Under the pieces are notes generated by a model. That model did not search any database, was not told the origin of the DNA, and worked only from the letters and a program-made list of their open reading frames with translations. Shown one piece after another: positions 34,234 to 42,558 of a stretch of 64,000 nucleotides of DNA; within the stretch, counting starts at the first letter, position 1, and every line of letters starts with the position of its first letter. This DNA comes from Rubellimicrobium arenae (GTDB lineage Bacteria; Pseudomonadota; Alphaproteobacteria; Rhodobacterales; Rhodobacteraceae), in NCBI RefSeq assembly GCF_017916295.1, contig NZ_JAFMSS010000001.1, positions 496,001 to 560,000 on the forward strand. The letters run 5' to 3'. The position numbers and the translations under genes were made by a program.

Positions 34234-35292
34234 CTAGAGAACGCGGTTCCAGCCGAGCTTCGCGGCCTCGCCGGGCATGTCGTAGGTGTCCGGGATCGTG
34301 TCGAGCGGCGTGAGGCTGTCCTGCGTGACCGCATAGGACGGCGTGATCACGAAGCGGGGCGCCTGGCGCCCGGCCACGACTTCATGCGCGTAGAACGCGT
34401 TCATGTAGGCCATCTCGTAGAAGCTCTGGGCGAGCGTCAGGGCGAAGGGCGACCCGGCCTTGATGTACTCGAAGGACTGCTGCCCGCCGTCGATGCCGGT
34501 GATGAACACGTCCCGGCTGGCCGCGCGGATCGCCAGGGTGCCTTCCGAGGCCGCTCCGTCCCAGGCGCACCAGATCGCGTTCAGCTCCGGGTTCGCGGTC
34601 AGGATCTGGTCCACGACCTGCCGCGGCGTGGTCGAGCCGCCCAGCGCGAAGGCGATCTCGGACACGATCTCGATGTCGGGGTAGCGCACGAAGACCGACT
34701 TCGCGCCCAGCGTCCGCATGTCCCAGCTTTCGTTCGACGGAAGGGACACGAGGGCCACCTTCCCCTTCCCGCCCAGGCGGTCGGCGATGTACTGGGCGCC
34801 GTACGAGCCGAGGCCGAAGTTGTTCGACATCGCCGTCGAGGTCACGGTCGTGTTGGGCACGTAGCTGTCGCCCACGAAGATCGGCACGCCCGAGGCGACG
34901 GCGGCCTGAACGGCCGGCGCGATGGCAGCGGCATCGGCGGGCGTGATGAAGATGGCGGCGGGTTTCGACGCGACGAAGGCGGCGATCTGGTCGGCCTGCT
35001 TCTTGATGTCGTAGTTCGCGTCCGCGATCGTCAGCGTGCCGCCCAGGCGGTTCACCGCATCCTGGTAGCCGTTGACGATGTGACGGCCCGATTCCCACAC
35101 CGTCCATCCAAGGGACGCGCAGAACTGCAGGTCCTGCGCCTGCGCGAGGCGGGGCTTGCCCAGCGCCGCCGCGACGGTCACGGCCGCGCCCATCGAGAGC
35201 AGCCCACGGCGGGTCAGCTGGAAGCCCCCGTGGTGCGAGACGAGCTGGGGCTTGGCCCCGGTTCCCTGCGTATCGTCGATCCGGTCAGTCAT
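34234..35292 (-). CDS. Sugar-binding protein, Tat-exported (RhaS-like)
   Basis: 352-residue Peripla_BP_4 protein with a twin-arginine signal (QLTRRGLLSMGAAVTVAAAL, cleavage after AQA). Mature features are ASLGWTVWESGRHIVNGYQD, FVASKPAAIFITPADAAA and ASGVPIFVGDSY, typical of CUT2 monosaccharide-binding proteins. ATG at 35292 follows GGGGAGGA. First transporter gene of the minus-strand operon; the order binding protein-ATPase-permease-permease is that of RhaSTPQ. Confidence 0.9.
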   Translation of the reverse strand: MTDRIDDTQGTGAKPQLVSHHGGFQLTRRGLLSMGAAVTVAAALGKPRLAQAQDLQFCASLGWTVWESGRHIVNGYQDAVNRLGGTLTIADANYDIKKQADQIAAFVASKPAAIFITPADAAAIAPAVQAAVASGVPIFVGDSYVPNTTVTSTAMSNNFGLGSYGAQYIADRLGGKGKVALVSLPSNESWDMRTLGAKSVFVRYPDIEIVSEIAFALGGSTTPRQVVDQILTANPELNAIWCAWDGAASEGTLAIRAASRDVFITGIDGGQQSFEYIKAGSPFALTLAQSFYEMAYMNAFYAHEVVAGRQAPRFVITPSYAVTQDSLTPLDTIPDTYDMPGEAAKLGWNRVL

Positions 35293-35351
35293 GGTTTCAT
35301 TCCTCCCCTTCGTGGCTCCGCGTCATGCGGGATAGATGCTGCGGCGCCCGG

Positions 35352-36461
35352 TCAGGCGGCGTCGCGCAGGATGTGCAGGTAATCGGCCTCGGTCGCCGTC
35401 CGCGGGTTCGTGGCGTGGCAGTGGTCCTTCAGCGCGGCCCGGGCGACGTCCTCCATCATCGCTTCGGTCACGCCCATGGCGGCAAGGCCGGACGGCATGC
35501 CGATCCGCCGGTTGAGAGCGTCCACCGCCTGGTCCGGAGCCCCGCCGAACATCTCGGCCAGCCGGTCCCACTTGTCCCCGATGGCGGGACGGTTGAAGCG
35601 CAGCACTGCGGGCATGAGAACGGCGTTCAGCGTGCCGTGATGCAGGTTCAGCTCGCGGATCGCGCCCAGCGGGTGGGTCAGCGCATGGACGGCGCCCAGC
35701 CCTTTCTGAAAGGCCATGGCCCCTTCCAGCGCGCAGACCATCATGTCGCGCCGGGCCTCGGCGTCGCGTCCATCCGCCATCGCACGCTCCAGGGCGCGCA
35801 GGCCGCGGACCAGCCCATCGAGGGCGATGGCTTCGGCCGGTGGATTGAAGCCGGGGGCGATGTAGGTTTCGACGCAATGGGATAGGGCGTCCATCCCCGT
35901 GGCTGCCGTCAATCCGCGGGGCAGACCATAGGTCAACTCGGGATCGCACAAGGCGAGGCTGGGCAGCATATGGGGCGAGATGATGCCCAGCTTGCGCCCA
36001 TCGGCGGTGTTGATGACGGCAGCCCGTCCCACCTCGGCGCCCGTGCCGGAGGTGGTGGGAATGGCGACCATGGGGCAGATCCGGCCATGGATCCGCGCAA
36101 GCCCGCCGTTCACAAGCGCATACTGCGACAACGGCCCCTCGTGCCCCGTCAGCAGCCGGGCTGCCTTGGCCAGATCCACGGACGACCCGCCCCCAAGCCC
36201 GACGATCCCGTCGCAGTTCGAGGCCACGTAAAGGGCATGGGCCGCCAGGACAGCATCCTCGGTCGGGTTCGCCGGCGTGCCATCAAAGATCACCGCGTCG
36301 GGCACGAGGGACATCACCCGCCCTGCGATCCCGGTCGCGACGATTCCCGCATCGGTCGCGATCAGGGGCCGCCGGACGCCCAGTTGCGCGAGAAACTCCG
36401 GCAGGCGCGCGATCATGCCCTCACCGAACTCCACACGGGTCAGGTAGGCGATCGTGCTCAT
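35352..36461 (-). CDS. Iron-type alcohol dehydrogenase (lactaldehyde-reductase-like)
   Basis: 369-residue group III alcohol dehydrogenase. NAD-binding GLGGGSSVDLAKAA near residue 90, TTSGTGAEV, and metal ligands in TGMDALSHCVETY, HALTHPLGA and LHHGTLNAV are all present. Members reduce aldehydes such as lactaldehyde (FucO) or oxidise polyols and hydroxy acids. As first gene of the fucose-type operon it could reduce L-lactaldehyde released from the sugar, or serve another substrate. It starts about 140 bases from the inverted-repeat operator. Confidence 0.88.
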   Translation of the reverse strand: MSTIAYLTRVEFGEGMIARLPEFLAQLGVRRPLIATDAGIVATGIAGRVMSLVPDAVIFDGTPANPTEDAVLAAHALYVASNCDGIVGLGGGSSVDLAKAARLLTGHEGPLSQYALVNGGLARIHGRICPMVAIPTTSGTGAEVGRAAVINTADGRKLGIISPHMLPSLALCDPELTYGLPRGLTAATGMDALSHCVETYIAPGFNPPAEAIALDGLVRGLRALERAMADGRDAEARRDMMVCALEGAMAFQKGLGAVHALTHPLGAIRELNLHHGTLNAVLMPAVLRFNRPAIGDKWDRLAEMFGGAPDQAVDALNRRIGMPSGLAAMGVTEAMMEDVARAALKDHCHATNPRTATEADYLHILRDAA

Positions 36462-36597
36462 GTCAGATCATTCCGGCCGCAGAGCCGATGCAACAATTCC
36501 ATCTGTCCTCCCATCCCCGACCAACGAGCGCAGGAGCGCGACCCCTTGGTCCGAGGGCACCTTGCAGGAGCGCTGAACTTTCCGCTTGCGCCCCCAA

Positions 36598-36667
36598 CTG
36601 ATATATGAGTTAGTAATGCCATGATGAAAGCTGCTGTCAATGCCCTTTCTCATAACTCATATATCAG
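36598..36667. promoter_or_regulatory. Double operator: perfect 15-bp inverted repeat
   Basis: CTGATATATGAGTTA (36598-36612) and its exact reverse complement (36653-36667) are separated by 40 bases in the divergent region between the alcohol dehydrogenase and the GntR gene. Each arm contains CTGATATATGAG, itself a 10-of-12 palindrome. The centres of these are about 57 bases apart. AT-rich symmetric sites next to a GntR/FCD gene are expected operators, and the spacing would allow looping. AT content is far above the surrounding sequence. Confidence 0.75.
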
Positions 36668-36706
36668 CCTAGAGGCAGCATCTTGCTCAGGTTCGAGGAG
36701 GAGATC

Positions 36707-37384
36707 ATGAAGGAACGGGCGGTCCCCAAGGCGGATCAGATATACGAGTTTCTGCGTCGTGCGATCGTGCGACTCGAGGTTGAGCCCGGCGCGGCCATCT
36801 CCGAGAAGGACATCTCCGCAGAATTCGGAGTCTCCCGCACGCCCGTCCGCGAGGCCATCCAGCGCTTGGCCGACGAAGACCTCATCAACATCTTTCCGCA
36901 CTCCGGCACCTATGTGAGCCGGATCTCCTTCAAGGTCGCCGAGGAAGGCTTCGTCATCCGCCGCGCCCTCGAGATCGAGAGCGTGCGCCGTGCCGTGCAG
37001 CGCATCGACGACGGGCAGGTCGCCCACCTCAAGGCCACCATCCAGCGGATGCGCCGCATCCTCGAGGAGGATCGCCTGAGCGATTACCTTGAGGAGGACG
37101 ACATTCTCCACTTCGGCGTGGCCCAGGCCAGCGGCTTCCCCCGGATCTGGAAGTTCATCAGCCTGGCGAAGGTCCACCTCGACCGCATGCGCCAGCTCTC
37201 TGCCCCGGTTCCGGGCCACTTGGCCGACGTGACCGAGCAGCACGCCGCCATCGTCGCCGCCCTCGAACGGCGCAACGCCGATCAGGCCGAGCTGGCCATG
37301 CGGATCCACCTCGACAGCTCCTTCGCCGTCATGGCCGGGATGTACGAGGACAAGGTCAACCTCTTCAAGGACAAGGACGCCTAG
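36707..37384 (+). CDS. GntR-family transcriptional regulator (FadR/FCD type)
   Basis: 225-residue regulator. An N-terminal winged helix (QIYEFLRRAIVRLEVEPGAA, then FGVSRTPVREAIQRLADEDL) is followed by an all-helical FCD domain with metal-site residues in DDILHFGVAQASG, HLADVTEQHAAIVAAL and AMRIHLDSS. The ATG at 36707 is chosen because GAGGAGGAG precedes it. It probably represses both divergent operons through the inverted repeat at 36598-36667 and is released by a sugar acid or intermediate. The UxaA-type gene starts one base after its stop. Confidence 0.93.
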   Translation: MKERAVPKADQIYEFLRRAIVRLEVEPGAAISEKDISAEFGVSRTPVREAIQRLADEDLINIFPHSGTYVSRISFKVAEEGFVIRRALEIESVRRAVQRIDDGQVAHLKATIQRMRRILEEDRLSDYLEEDDILHFGVAQASGFPRIWKFISLAKVHLDRMRQLSAPVPGHLADVTEQHAAIVAALERRNADQAELAMRIHLDSSFAVMAGMYEDKVNLFKDKDA

Positions 37385-37385
37385 T

Positions 37386-38936
37386 ATGTCGGACCTGGCA
37401 GGGATCGTGGAGCGCGCCGCCGGCCTGATCCACCTCAACCCACGCGACTCGGTCGCCGTGGCTCGGACGACGGTCGAACCCGGGATGCTCCTCGATGCGG
37501 GTGGCCTGACGGCGGTGGAGCGGATCGGACGCGGCCACAAGGTCGCCCTTCACCCCATCGCGGTGGGCGAGCCGGTGCTGAAGTATGGCCAGATCATCGG
37601 GCGCGCCACGCGGCCGATCGCGGCAGGGGCGCTGGTCCACACCGAAAACCTGGCCGTGAGCGAGCTGGCCCTCGCGCATGAGTTCTGCGTCGATGCCGCC
37701 GAGCCCGATCTCGTGCCCGAGGCGCACCGCGCGAGCTTCATGGGCTATGCCCGGCCGGACGGCCGCGTTGGAACGCGGAACTACATCGCCGTGATCTCGT
37801 CGGTGAACTGCTCGGCCACGGTGGTACGGTCCATCGCCGCGCACTTTGCGCAACCGGGGCGTCTGGCGGACTGGCCGAACGTGGATGGCGTGATCGCCCT
37901 GTCCTACGGCGGCGGCTGCGCCTTCAACACCCGGGGCGAAGGCTATGCCCTCCTCACGCGCACCATCGCCGGATATGCGACCCATCCCAACGTGGGCGGC
38001 GTCCTGATGGTCGGGCTCGGCTGCGAGACGAACCAGATCCCCGAGATCCTGCGCCGGCAAGGCCTGGCGGAAAGCGACCGCCTTCGGACCATGACGATCC
38101 AGGGCGTCGGCGGCACGCGCCGGACCATCGAGCAGGGCGTCGCAGCCCTGACGGAGATGCTGCCAGCCGTGAACGCCGCACAGCGCAGCCCCCAGTCTGC
38201 CGCCCATCTGACGCTCGCGCTCGAATGCGGAGGCTCGGACGGATATTCGGGGATCTCGGCCAATCCGGCACTGGGCCATGCCGCCGACCTGCTTGTGCGG
38301 CACGGCGGGACGGCCGTGCTGGCCGAGACCCCCGAAATCTATGGCGCCGAGCACCTGCTTACCCGCCGCGCCCGGAGCCCCGAGGTGGCGCGCAAGCTGC
38401 TCGACCGGATCGACTGGTGGAGGGACCACGCCGCGCGGTCTGGGGCGGAGATGGACAACAACCCGAGCCACGGCAACAAGGCGGGTGGCCTGACCACCAT
38501 CCTCGAGAAGTCGCTGGGCGCCGTGGCCAAGGGTGGCTCGACGCGGCTCAACGCCGTATATGAATATGCCGAACGGATCGACGAGCATGGCTTCGTCTTC
38601 ATGGACACGCCCGGCTACGATCCCGTGGCGGTGACCGGCCAAGTGGCCGGGGGCTGCAACCTGATCTGCTTCACGACCGGTCGGGGTTCGGTATCGGGGT
38701 TCAAGCCGGCGCCGTCGCTGAAGCTCGCGACCAATACGCCGATGTACGAGCGGATGGCCGAGGACATGGACATCAACTGCGGCACCATCGTCACCGGCGA
38801 CGAGACCGTGGAGCAGGTCGGCGAGCGCATCTTCCAGCTCATGCTGGAAACCGCCTCGGGCCAGCCGACCACGAGCGAGGCCCTGGGCTACGGGGACAAC
38901 GAATTCGTGCCCTGGCAGATCGACGCGGTGATGTGA
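37386..38936 (+). CDS. UxaA-type sugar-acid dehydratase (altronate/fuconate dehydratase-like)
   Basis: 516-residue full-length UxaA-family protein: SAF domain (~1-95) followed by the main domain beginning MGYARPDGRVGTRNYIAVIS. Conserved Cys residues occur in VNCSATVV, GGGCAFNTR, GLGCETNQ, LECGGSD and DINCGTIV, and CNLICFTTGRGSVSGF near the end is typical. The family dehydrates sugar acids (altronate, galactarate) to 2-keto-3-deoxy acids with iron. With a fuconolactonase in the same regulon, L-fuconate is the expected substrate; in Campylobacter jejuni the fucose locus likewise uses UxaA-type proteins. Confidence 0.87.
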   Translation: MSDLAGIVERAAGLIHLNPRDSVAVARTTVEPGMLLDAGGLTAVERIGRGHKVALHPIAVGEPVLKYGQIIGRATRPIAAGALVHTENLAVSELALAHEFCVDAAEPDLVPEAHRASFMGYARPDGRVGTRNYIAVISSVNCSATVVRSIAAHFAQPGRLADWPNVDGVIALSYGGGCAFNTRGEGYALLTRTIAGYATHPNVGGVLMVGLGCETNQIPEILRRQGLAESDRLRTMTIQGVGGTRRTIEQGVAALTEMLPAVNAAQRSPQSAAHLTLALECGGSDGYSGISANPALGHAADLLVRHGGTAVLAETPEIYGAEHLLTRRARSPEVARKLLDRIDWWRDHAARSGAEMDNNPSHGNKAGGLTTILEKSLGAVAKGGSTRLNAVYEYAERIDEHGFVFMDTPGYDPVAVTGQVAGGCNLICFTTGRGSVSGFKPAPSLKLATNTPMYERMAEDMDINCGTIVTGDETVEQVGERIFQLMLETASGQPTTSEALGYGDNEFVPWQIDAVM

Positions 38937-38981
38937 GCGCGGCCGACCCGGACGGGCGGCAAGGGGGGAAGGAACAGGACG

Positions 38982-40523
38982 ATGATGGAAATGCGCGACC
39001 ATTATGACGTGGTGATCGTCGGCGCTGGGGTCGGCGGCGGAGCGATGGCGAACCAGCTCGCTTCGGCGGGCGCGCGGGTGCTGATGATCGAACGCGGCAC
39101 GCGCCTCCCGCGCGAGGCCGACAACTGGTCGGTCAAGGCGGTCTTCCACGAGAAGCGCTATGCGACCAAGGAAACCTGGCGCGACCGCGACGGCAAGGAG
39201 TTCAACCCTTCGACCTACTACTACGTCGGCGGCAACTCCAAGTTCTTCGGCGCAGCGACGGTGCGCTTCCGCGTCGAGGATTTCGAGGACCTCCAGCACG
39301 AAGGCGGCATCGCCCCGGCCTGGCCGGTCAGCTACAAGGACTTCGCCCCCTATTACGACGTGGCCGAGCGACTGATGGGCACCCATGGCACCGCCGGGCT
39401 CGACCCCTGCGAGCCGCCCCGGTCCGGTCCGATGCCCTACCCGACCATCGGGCATGAGCCCGAGGTCGAGGCCCTGGATCGCAAGCTGCGCGCGAAGGGC
39501 CTGCATCCCTTCCCCCTTCCCATCGCCATCGACCGGCACGAAGGCGGGGCCTGCATCCGCTGCCGCACCTGCGACGGCTTCGCCTGCAAGCTGGGGGCCA
39601 AGAACGACGCCGAGGTCCGGCTCGTGGACCCCGCCATCGCGACCGGCAACGTGGACCTCATCCTCGAGACCAAGGTGCTGCGCCTGCTGACCGACTCCTC
39701 GGGCCGCCGCGTGACCGGGGCCGAAGTCGAGCAGGGCGGCCGCACCCGCGTCATCAAGGGGGAGCTCTTCATCTCCGCGGCCGGCGCCATCAACTCGGCG
39801 GCCCTGCTGCTGCGGTCGGCCAACGACAAGCACCCGAGAGGCCTTGGCAACAACTCCTCGGACCAGCTGGGCCGCAACTACATGGCCCACAACAACACGG
39901 CCATGATGGCCATCAACCCGCTGCAAAAGAACCGGGTCACGTTCCAGAAGTCGCTGTGCATCAACGACTTCTACCTGGCCAACGACGTCCGCCCCTATCC
40001 CATGGGCAATGTGCAGGGCCTGGGCAAGCTCCAGGCCGGGATGCTGACGGCCAACGTCAAATGGGCGCCCGAATGGCTCATGGGCACCTTCGCGGACCGC
40101 AGCGTTGACTGGTGGATCATGTCCGAGGATCTGCCCGACCCCGAGAACCGCGTCACCGTCGACCCGGACGGCAAGATCCGTCTGTCCTACACGGCCAACA
40201 ACCTCAAGGCGCACAACGAACTCGTGGCGCATTGGGGCAAGATCATGAAATCGCTGGGCTACCCTCTCATCATCACGCAGAAGATGGACATCAAGGTGTC
40301 CATGCACCAGTGCGGGACGGCCCGCTTTGGCAAGGACCCGGCCACCTCGGTGCTCGACCCGTTCTGCAAGGCTTGGGACCTGGACAACCTTTACGTCGTG
40401 GACGCCTCGTTCCTGCCCTCCTCCACCGCCTTCAACCCGTCCCTGACCATCGTCGCCCAAGCGGTCCGTACCTCCGAGCATCTGGTTCGGGACGTTCTCA
40501 AAGTCAGCCGAGTCGCAGCCTGA
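38982..40523 (+). CDS. GMC-family FAD oxidoreductase
   Basis: 513-residue flavoprotein. The ADP-binding motif is VVIVGAGVGGGAMANQLAS at the N-terminus, and the C-terminal GMC end is LYVVDASFLPSSTAFNPSLT. A Cys cluster, CIRCRTCDGFACKLGAK near residue 190, is shared with sugar dehydrogenase-like GMC enzymes. No signal peptide; presumably cytoplasmic or membrane-attached via a partner. It oxidises an alcohol group of a sugar, sugar acid or polyol in this locus; no cytochrome or small subunit gene accompanies it, so its electron acceptor is unknown. Confidence 0.87.
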   Translation: MMEMRDHYDVVIVGAGVGGGAMANQLASAGARVLMIERGTRLPREADNWSVKAVFHEKRYATKETWRDRDGKEFNPSTYYYVGGNSKFFGAATVRFRVEDFEDLQHEGGIAPAWPVSYKDFAPYYDVAERLMGTHGTAGLDPCEPPRSGPMPYPTIGHEPEVEALDRKLRAKGLHPFPLPIAIDRHEGGACIRCRTCDGFACKLGAKNDAEVRLVDPAIATGNVDLILETKVLRLLTDSSGRRVTGAEVEQGGRTRVIKGELFISAAGAINSAALLLRSANDKHPRGLGNNSSDQLGRNYMAHNNTAMMAINPLQKNRVTFQKSLCINDFYLANDVRPYPMGNVQGLGKLQAGMLTANVKWAPEWLMGTFADRSVDWWIMSEDLPDPENRVTVDPDGKIRLSYTANNLKAHNELVAHWGKIMKSLGYPLIITQKMDIKVSMHQCGTARFGKDPATSVLDPFCKAWDLDNLYVVDASFLPSSTAFNPSLTIVAQAVRTSEHLVRDVLKVSRVAA

Positions 40524-40530
40524 GGTCACC

Positions 40531-41337
40531 ATGAAGAAGATGATGGGAAGCATCGACAGCTACCGCGGGCTGTTCAACCTGGCCGGAAAGCGAGCCATCG
40601 TCACCGGCGGCTCGCGTGGGATCGGCAAGGCCTTGGCCGAAGGTCTGGCGGCCTATGGGGCCAACGTCGCGATCGTGGTCCAGAGCTCGGTCGACCGGGC
40701 CGAGGCGGTCGCCTCCGAGATCCGCGCGGCAGGTCGCCAGGCCATGGTGGTGCAGGCCGACATCTCGGACGAGGCCCAGGTGCAGCGCATGGTGGACGAG
40801 GTCGTCTCCGAATGGGGCGGCCTCGACATCCTGATCAACAATGCCGGGATCGTGCTCCCTGCCGCAGCCGAGGATTGCAGCTTCGAGGCGTGGCGCCGCA
40901 CGATGTCGGTCAACCTCGACGGGGTCTTCCTGGCTTCGCGGGCGGCAGGCCAGGTCATGATCCGGCAAGGCGGAGGCGTGATCCTGTCGGTGGGCTCCAT
41001 GTCGGGCCGGATCGTGAACTGGCCCTTCCGGCACGCCGCCTACAACGTTTCCAAGGCCGGCGTGCACATGCTGACGAAATGCCTCGCCACCGAGTGGGCC
41101 GAGCACAACGTCCGGGTCAACGCCATCGCGCCCGGCTACATCCGGACCGAGCTGACCGACGAGGTGCTGCGCGAGCATCCCGACGTGGTCCGCGACCATT
41201 GGGCCAAGGGCGCGGTCCAGAACCGGATCGGAGAGGTGGAGGAGCTCGTGGGCGCCGCGGTCTGGCTGTGCTCGGACTCCGCCAGCTTCACCACGGGTGA
41301 GGTCGTGACGATCGACGGCGGCCTCACGCTGCGCTGA
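40531..41337 (+). CDS. SDR dehydrogenase, 2-keto-3-deoxy-sugar-acid type
   Basis: 268-residue classical short-chain dehydrogenase: cofactor motif VTGGSRGIGKALAEG near residue 28, NNAG at ~100, catalytic Ser in GSMSGR and YNVSK, ending FTTGEVVTIDGGLTLR. The start follows TGAGG and is 7 bases from the GMC stop. In oxidative fucose pathways an SDR oxidises 2-keto-3-deoxy-L-fuconate at C4; this gene is the best candidate for that step, on context alone. Confidence 0.88.
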   Translation: MKKMMGSIDSYRGLFNLAGKRAIVTGGSRGIGKALAEGLAAYGANVAIVVQSSVDRAEAVASEIRAAGRQAMVVQADISDEAQVQRMVDEVVSEWGGLDILINNAGIVLPAAAEDCSFEAWRRTMSVNLDGVFLASRAAGQVMIRQGGGVILSVGSMSGRIVNWPFRHAAYNVSKAGVHMLTKCLATEWAEHNVRVNAIAPGYIRTELTDEVLREHPDVVRDHWAKGAVQNRIGEVEELVGAAVWLCSDSASFTTGEVVTIDGGLTLR

Positions 41338-41348
41338 AGGAGGAACGA

Positions 41349-42464
41349 ATGGATCAAAGAGGCTACGGCGGCCCTCTCCGCTACGTGCAAGGCCCAGGTG
41401 TGCTGGGCGACCTGGGGCGCTATGCCGCCTCCCTCTCGGACAAGGCCCTTCTGCTGATGGACGGGTTCGTCGAGGCCAAGTACGGCGCGATGCTCGGGGC
41501 TTCGCTCGCGGCGGCGGGCGTGACCTCGACAGCGCTCCGCTTCGCGGGCGAGAGCACCGACGCGGAGGTCGAACGGTGCGTCAACGTCGGACGGGAGGCC
41601 GCCGTCGGCGTGGTCATCGGAGTGGGCGGGGGAAAGACGCTCGACACCGCCAAGATCACGGCCCGCAATCTTGGGGCCCGGATCATGACGGTCCCGACCA
41701 TCGCCTCGACCGACAGCCCCACCAGCGCCATCGGCGTGATCTACACGGAACACGGCGTCTATGATCGGGTCGAGCGCTGCGGGCGCAATCCCGACGTGGT
41801 CCTGGTGGACAGCCAGGTCATCGTGCAGGCACCTGTCCGGTTCCTGGCCGCCGGGATGGGCGACGCGCTGTCGACGTGGTTCGAGGCGCGATCGAATCTG
41901 GAAAGCCGGTCCCGCAACTACATCGGCGATGGCTATGCGCCGACCATCGCCGGGGCCGAGATCGCCCGCGCCTGCCATGCGACGCTCATGCGGGACGGCC
42001 GGGCGGCCTATATCGCCGCAAAGGCAGGCCGCCTGACCGAGGCGGTCGAGAACATCATCGAAGCCAATACGCTGCTGTCGGGCCTCGGGTTCGAGAACTG
42101 CGGGGTGTCCGGCGCCCACGGCATCCATGACGCGCTCACGGTCCTCGAACCGACCCACGGGTTCTTCCACGGCGAGAAGGTGGCCTTCGGCATCATCTGC
42201 CTGCTTGTGCTCGAGAACCGTCCGCTCGAGGAGATCGAGGACACGATCCGCTTCTGCGCCGACATCGGGCTTCCGGTCCGGCTGTCGGACCTCGGACTGG
42301 AGAACATCTCCGACGACGACCTCCTGAGCGTCGGCAACGCGGCCATGGTTCCGACAAGCGTGATCCACTCCGTCCCGCGCCCCTTGTCCGCCATGAAGAT
42401 AGCGCATGCGATCTCGGCGGCGGATGCCATGGCGCAGGCCCTCCTCCACCGGAAGGCGGCCTAG
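41349..42464 (+). CDS. GldA-like iron/zinc alcohol dehydrogenase
   Basis: 371-residue glycerol-dehydrogenase-type enzyme. NAD site VIGVGGGKTLDTAKITA near residue 95, TIASTDSPTSAIGVIY, and metal ligands in AGMGDALSTWFEARS, GAHGIHDAL and THGFFHGEKV match GldA. ATG at 41349 is behind AAGGAGGAACGA. It probably oxidises or reduces a three- or four-carbon polyol/ketone formed by the pathway, or shunts dihydroxyacetone/glycerol. Last gene of the plus-strand arm; a strong hairpin follows. Confidence 0.88.
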   Translation: MDQRGYGGPLRYVQGPGVLGDLGRYAASLSDKALLLMDGFVEAKYGAMLGASLAAAGVTSTALRFAGESTDAEVERCVNVGREAAVGVVIGVGGGKTLDTAKITARNLGARIMTVPTIASTDSPTSAIGVIYTEHGVYDRVERCGRNPDVVLVDSQVIVQAPVRFLAAGMGDALSTWFEARSNLESRSRNYIGDGYAPTIAGAEIARACHATLMRDGRAAYIAAKAGRLTEAVENIIEANTLLSGLGFENCGVSGAHGIHDALTVLEPTHGFFHGEKVAFGIICLLVLENRPLEEIEDTIRFCADIGLPVRLSDLGLENISDDDLLSVGNAAMVPTSVIHSVPRPLSAMKIAHAISAADAMAQALLHRKAA

Positions 42465-42518
42465 CGGGTTCGGCGCTGGCGGCTGCACCGCCTGATTCGT
42501 CCCTTTCTTGAACCCCGT

Positions 42519-42552
42519 CGGGCGGCGATCCGGTTACTCCGATCGCCGCCCG
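42519..42552. terminator. Strong hairpin between convergent genes
   Basis: CGGGCGGCGATC (42519-42530) pairs perfectly with GATCGCCGCCCG (42541-42552): a 12-bp stem and 10-base loop. It separates the end of the GldA-like gene from the end of choX and likely stops both transcripts, although no T-run is evident. Confidence 0.65.
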
Positions 42553-42558
42553 GGTCCC

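Noticed and set aside
37365..40553. Open frame of more than 1000 codons on the minus strand
   Set aside because: It is antisense to the UxaA-type and GMC genes, lacks any family motif and has the Arg/His/Gly-rich composition of a high-GC shadow frame.
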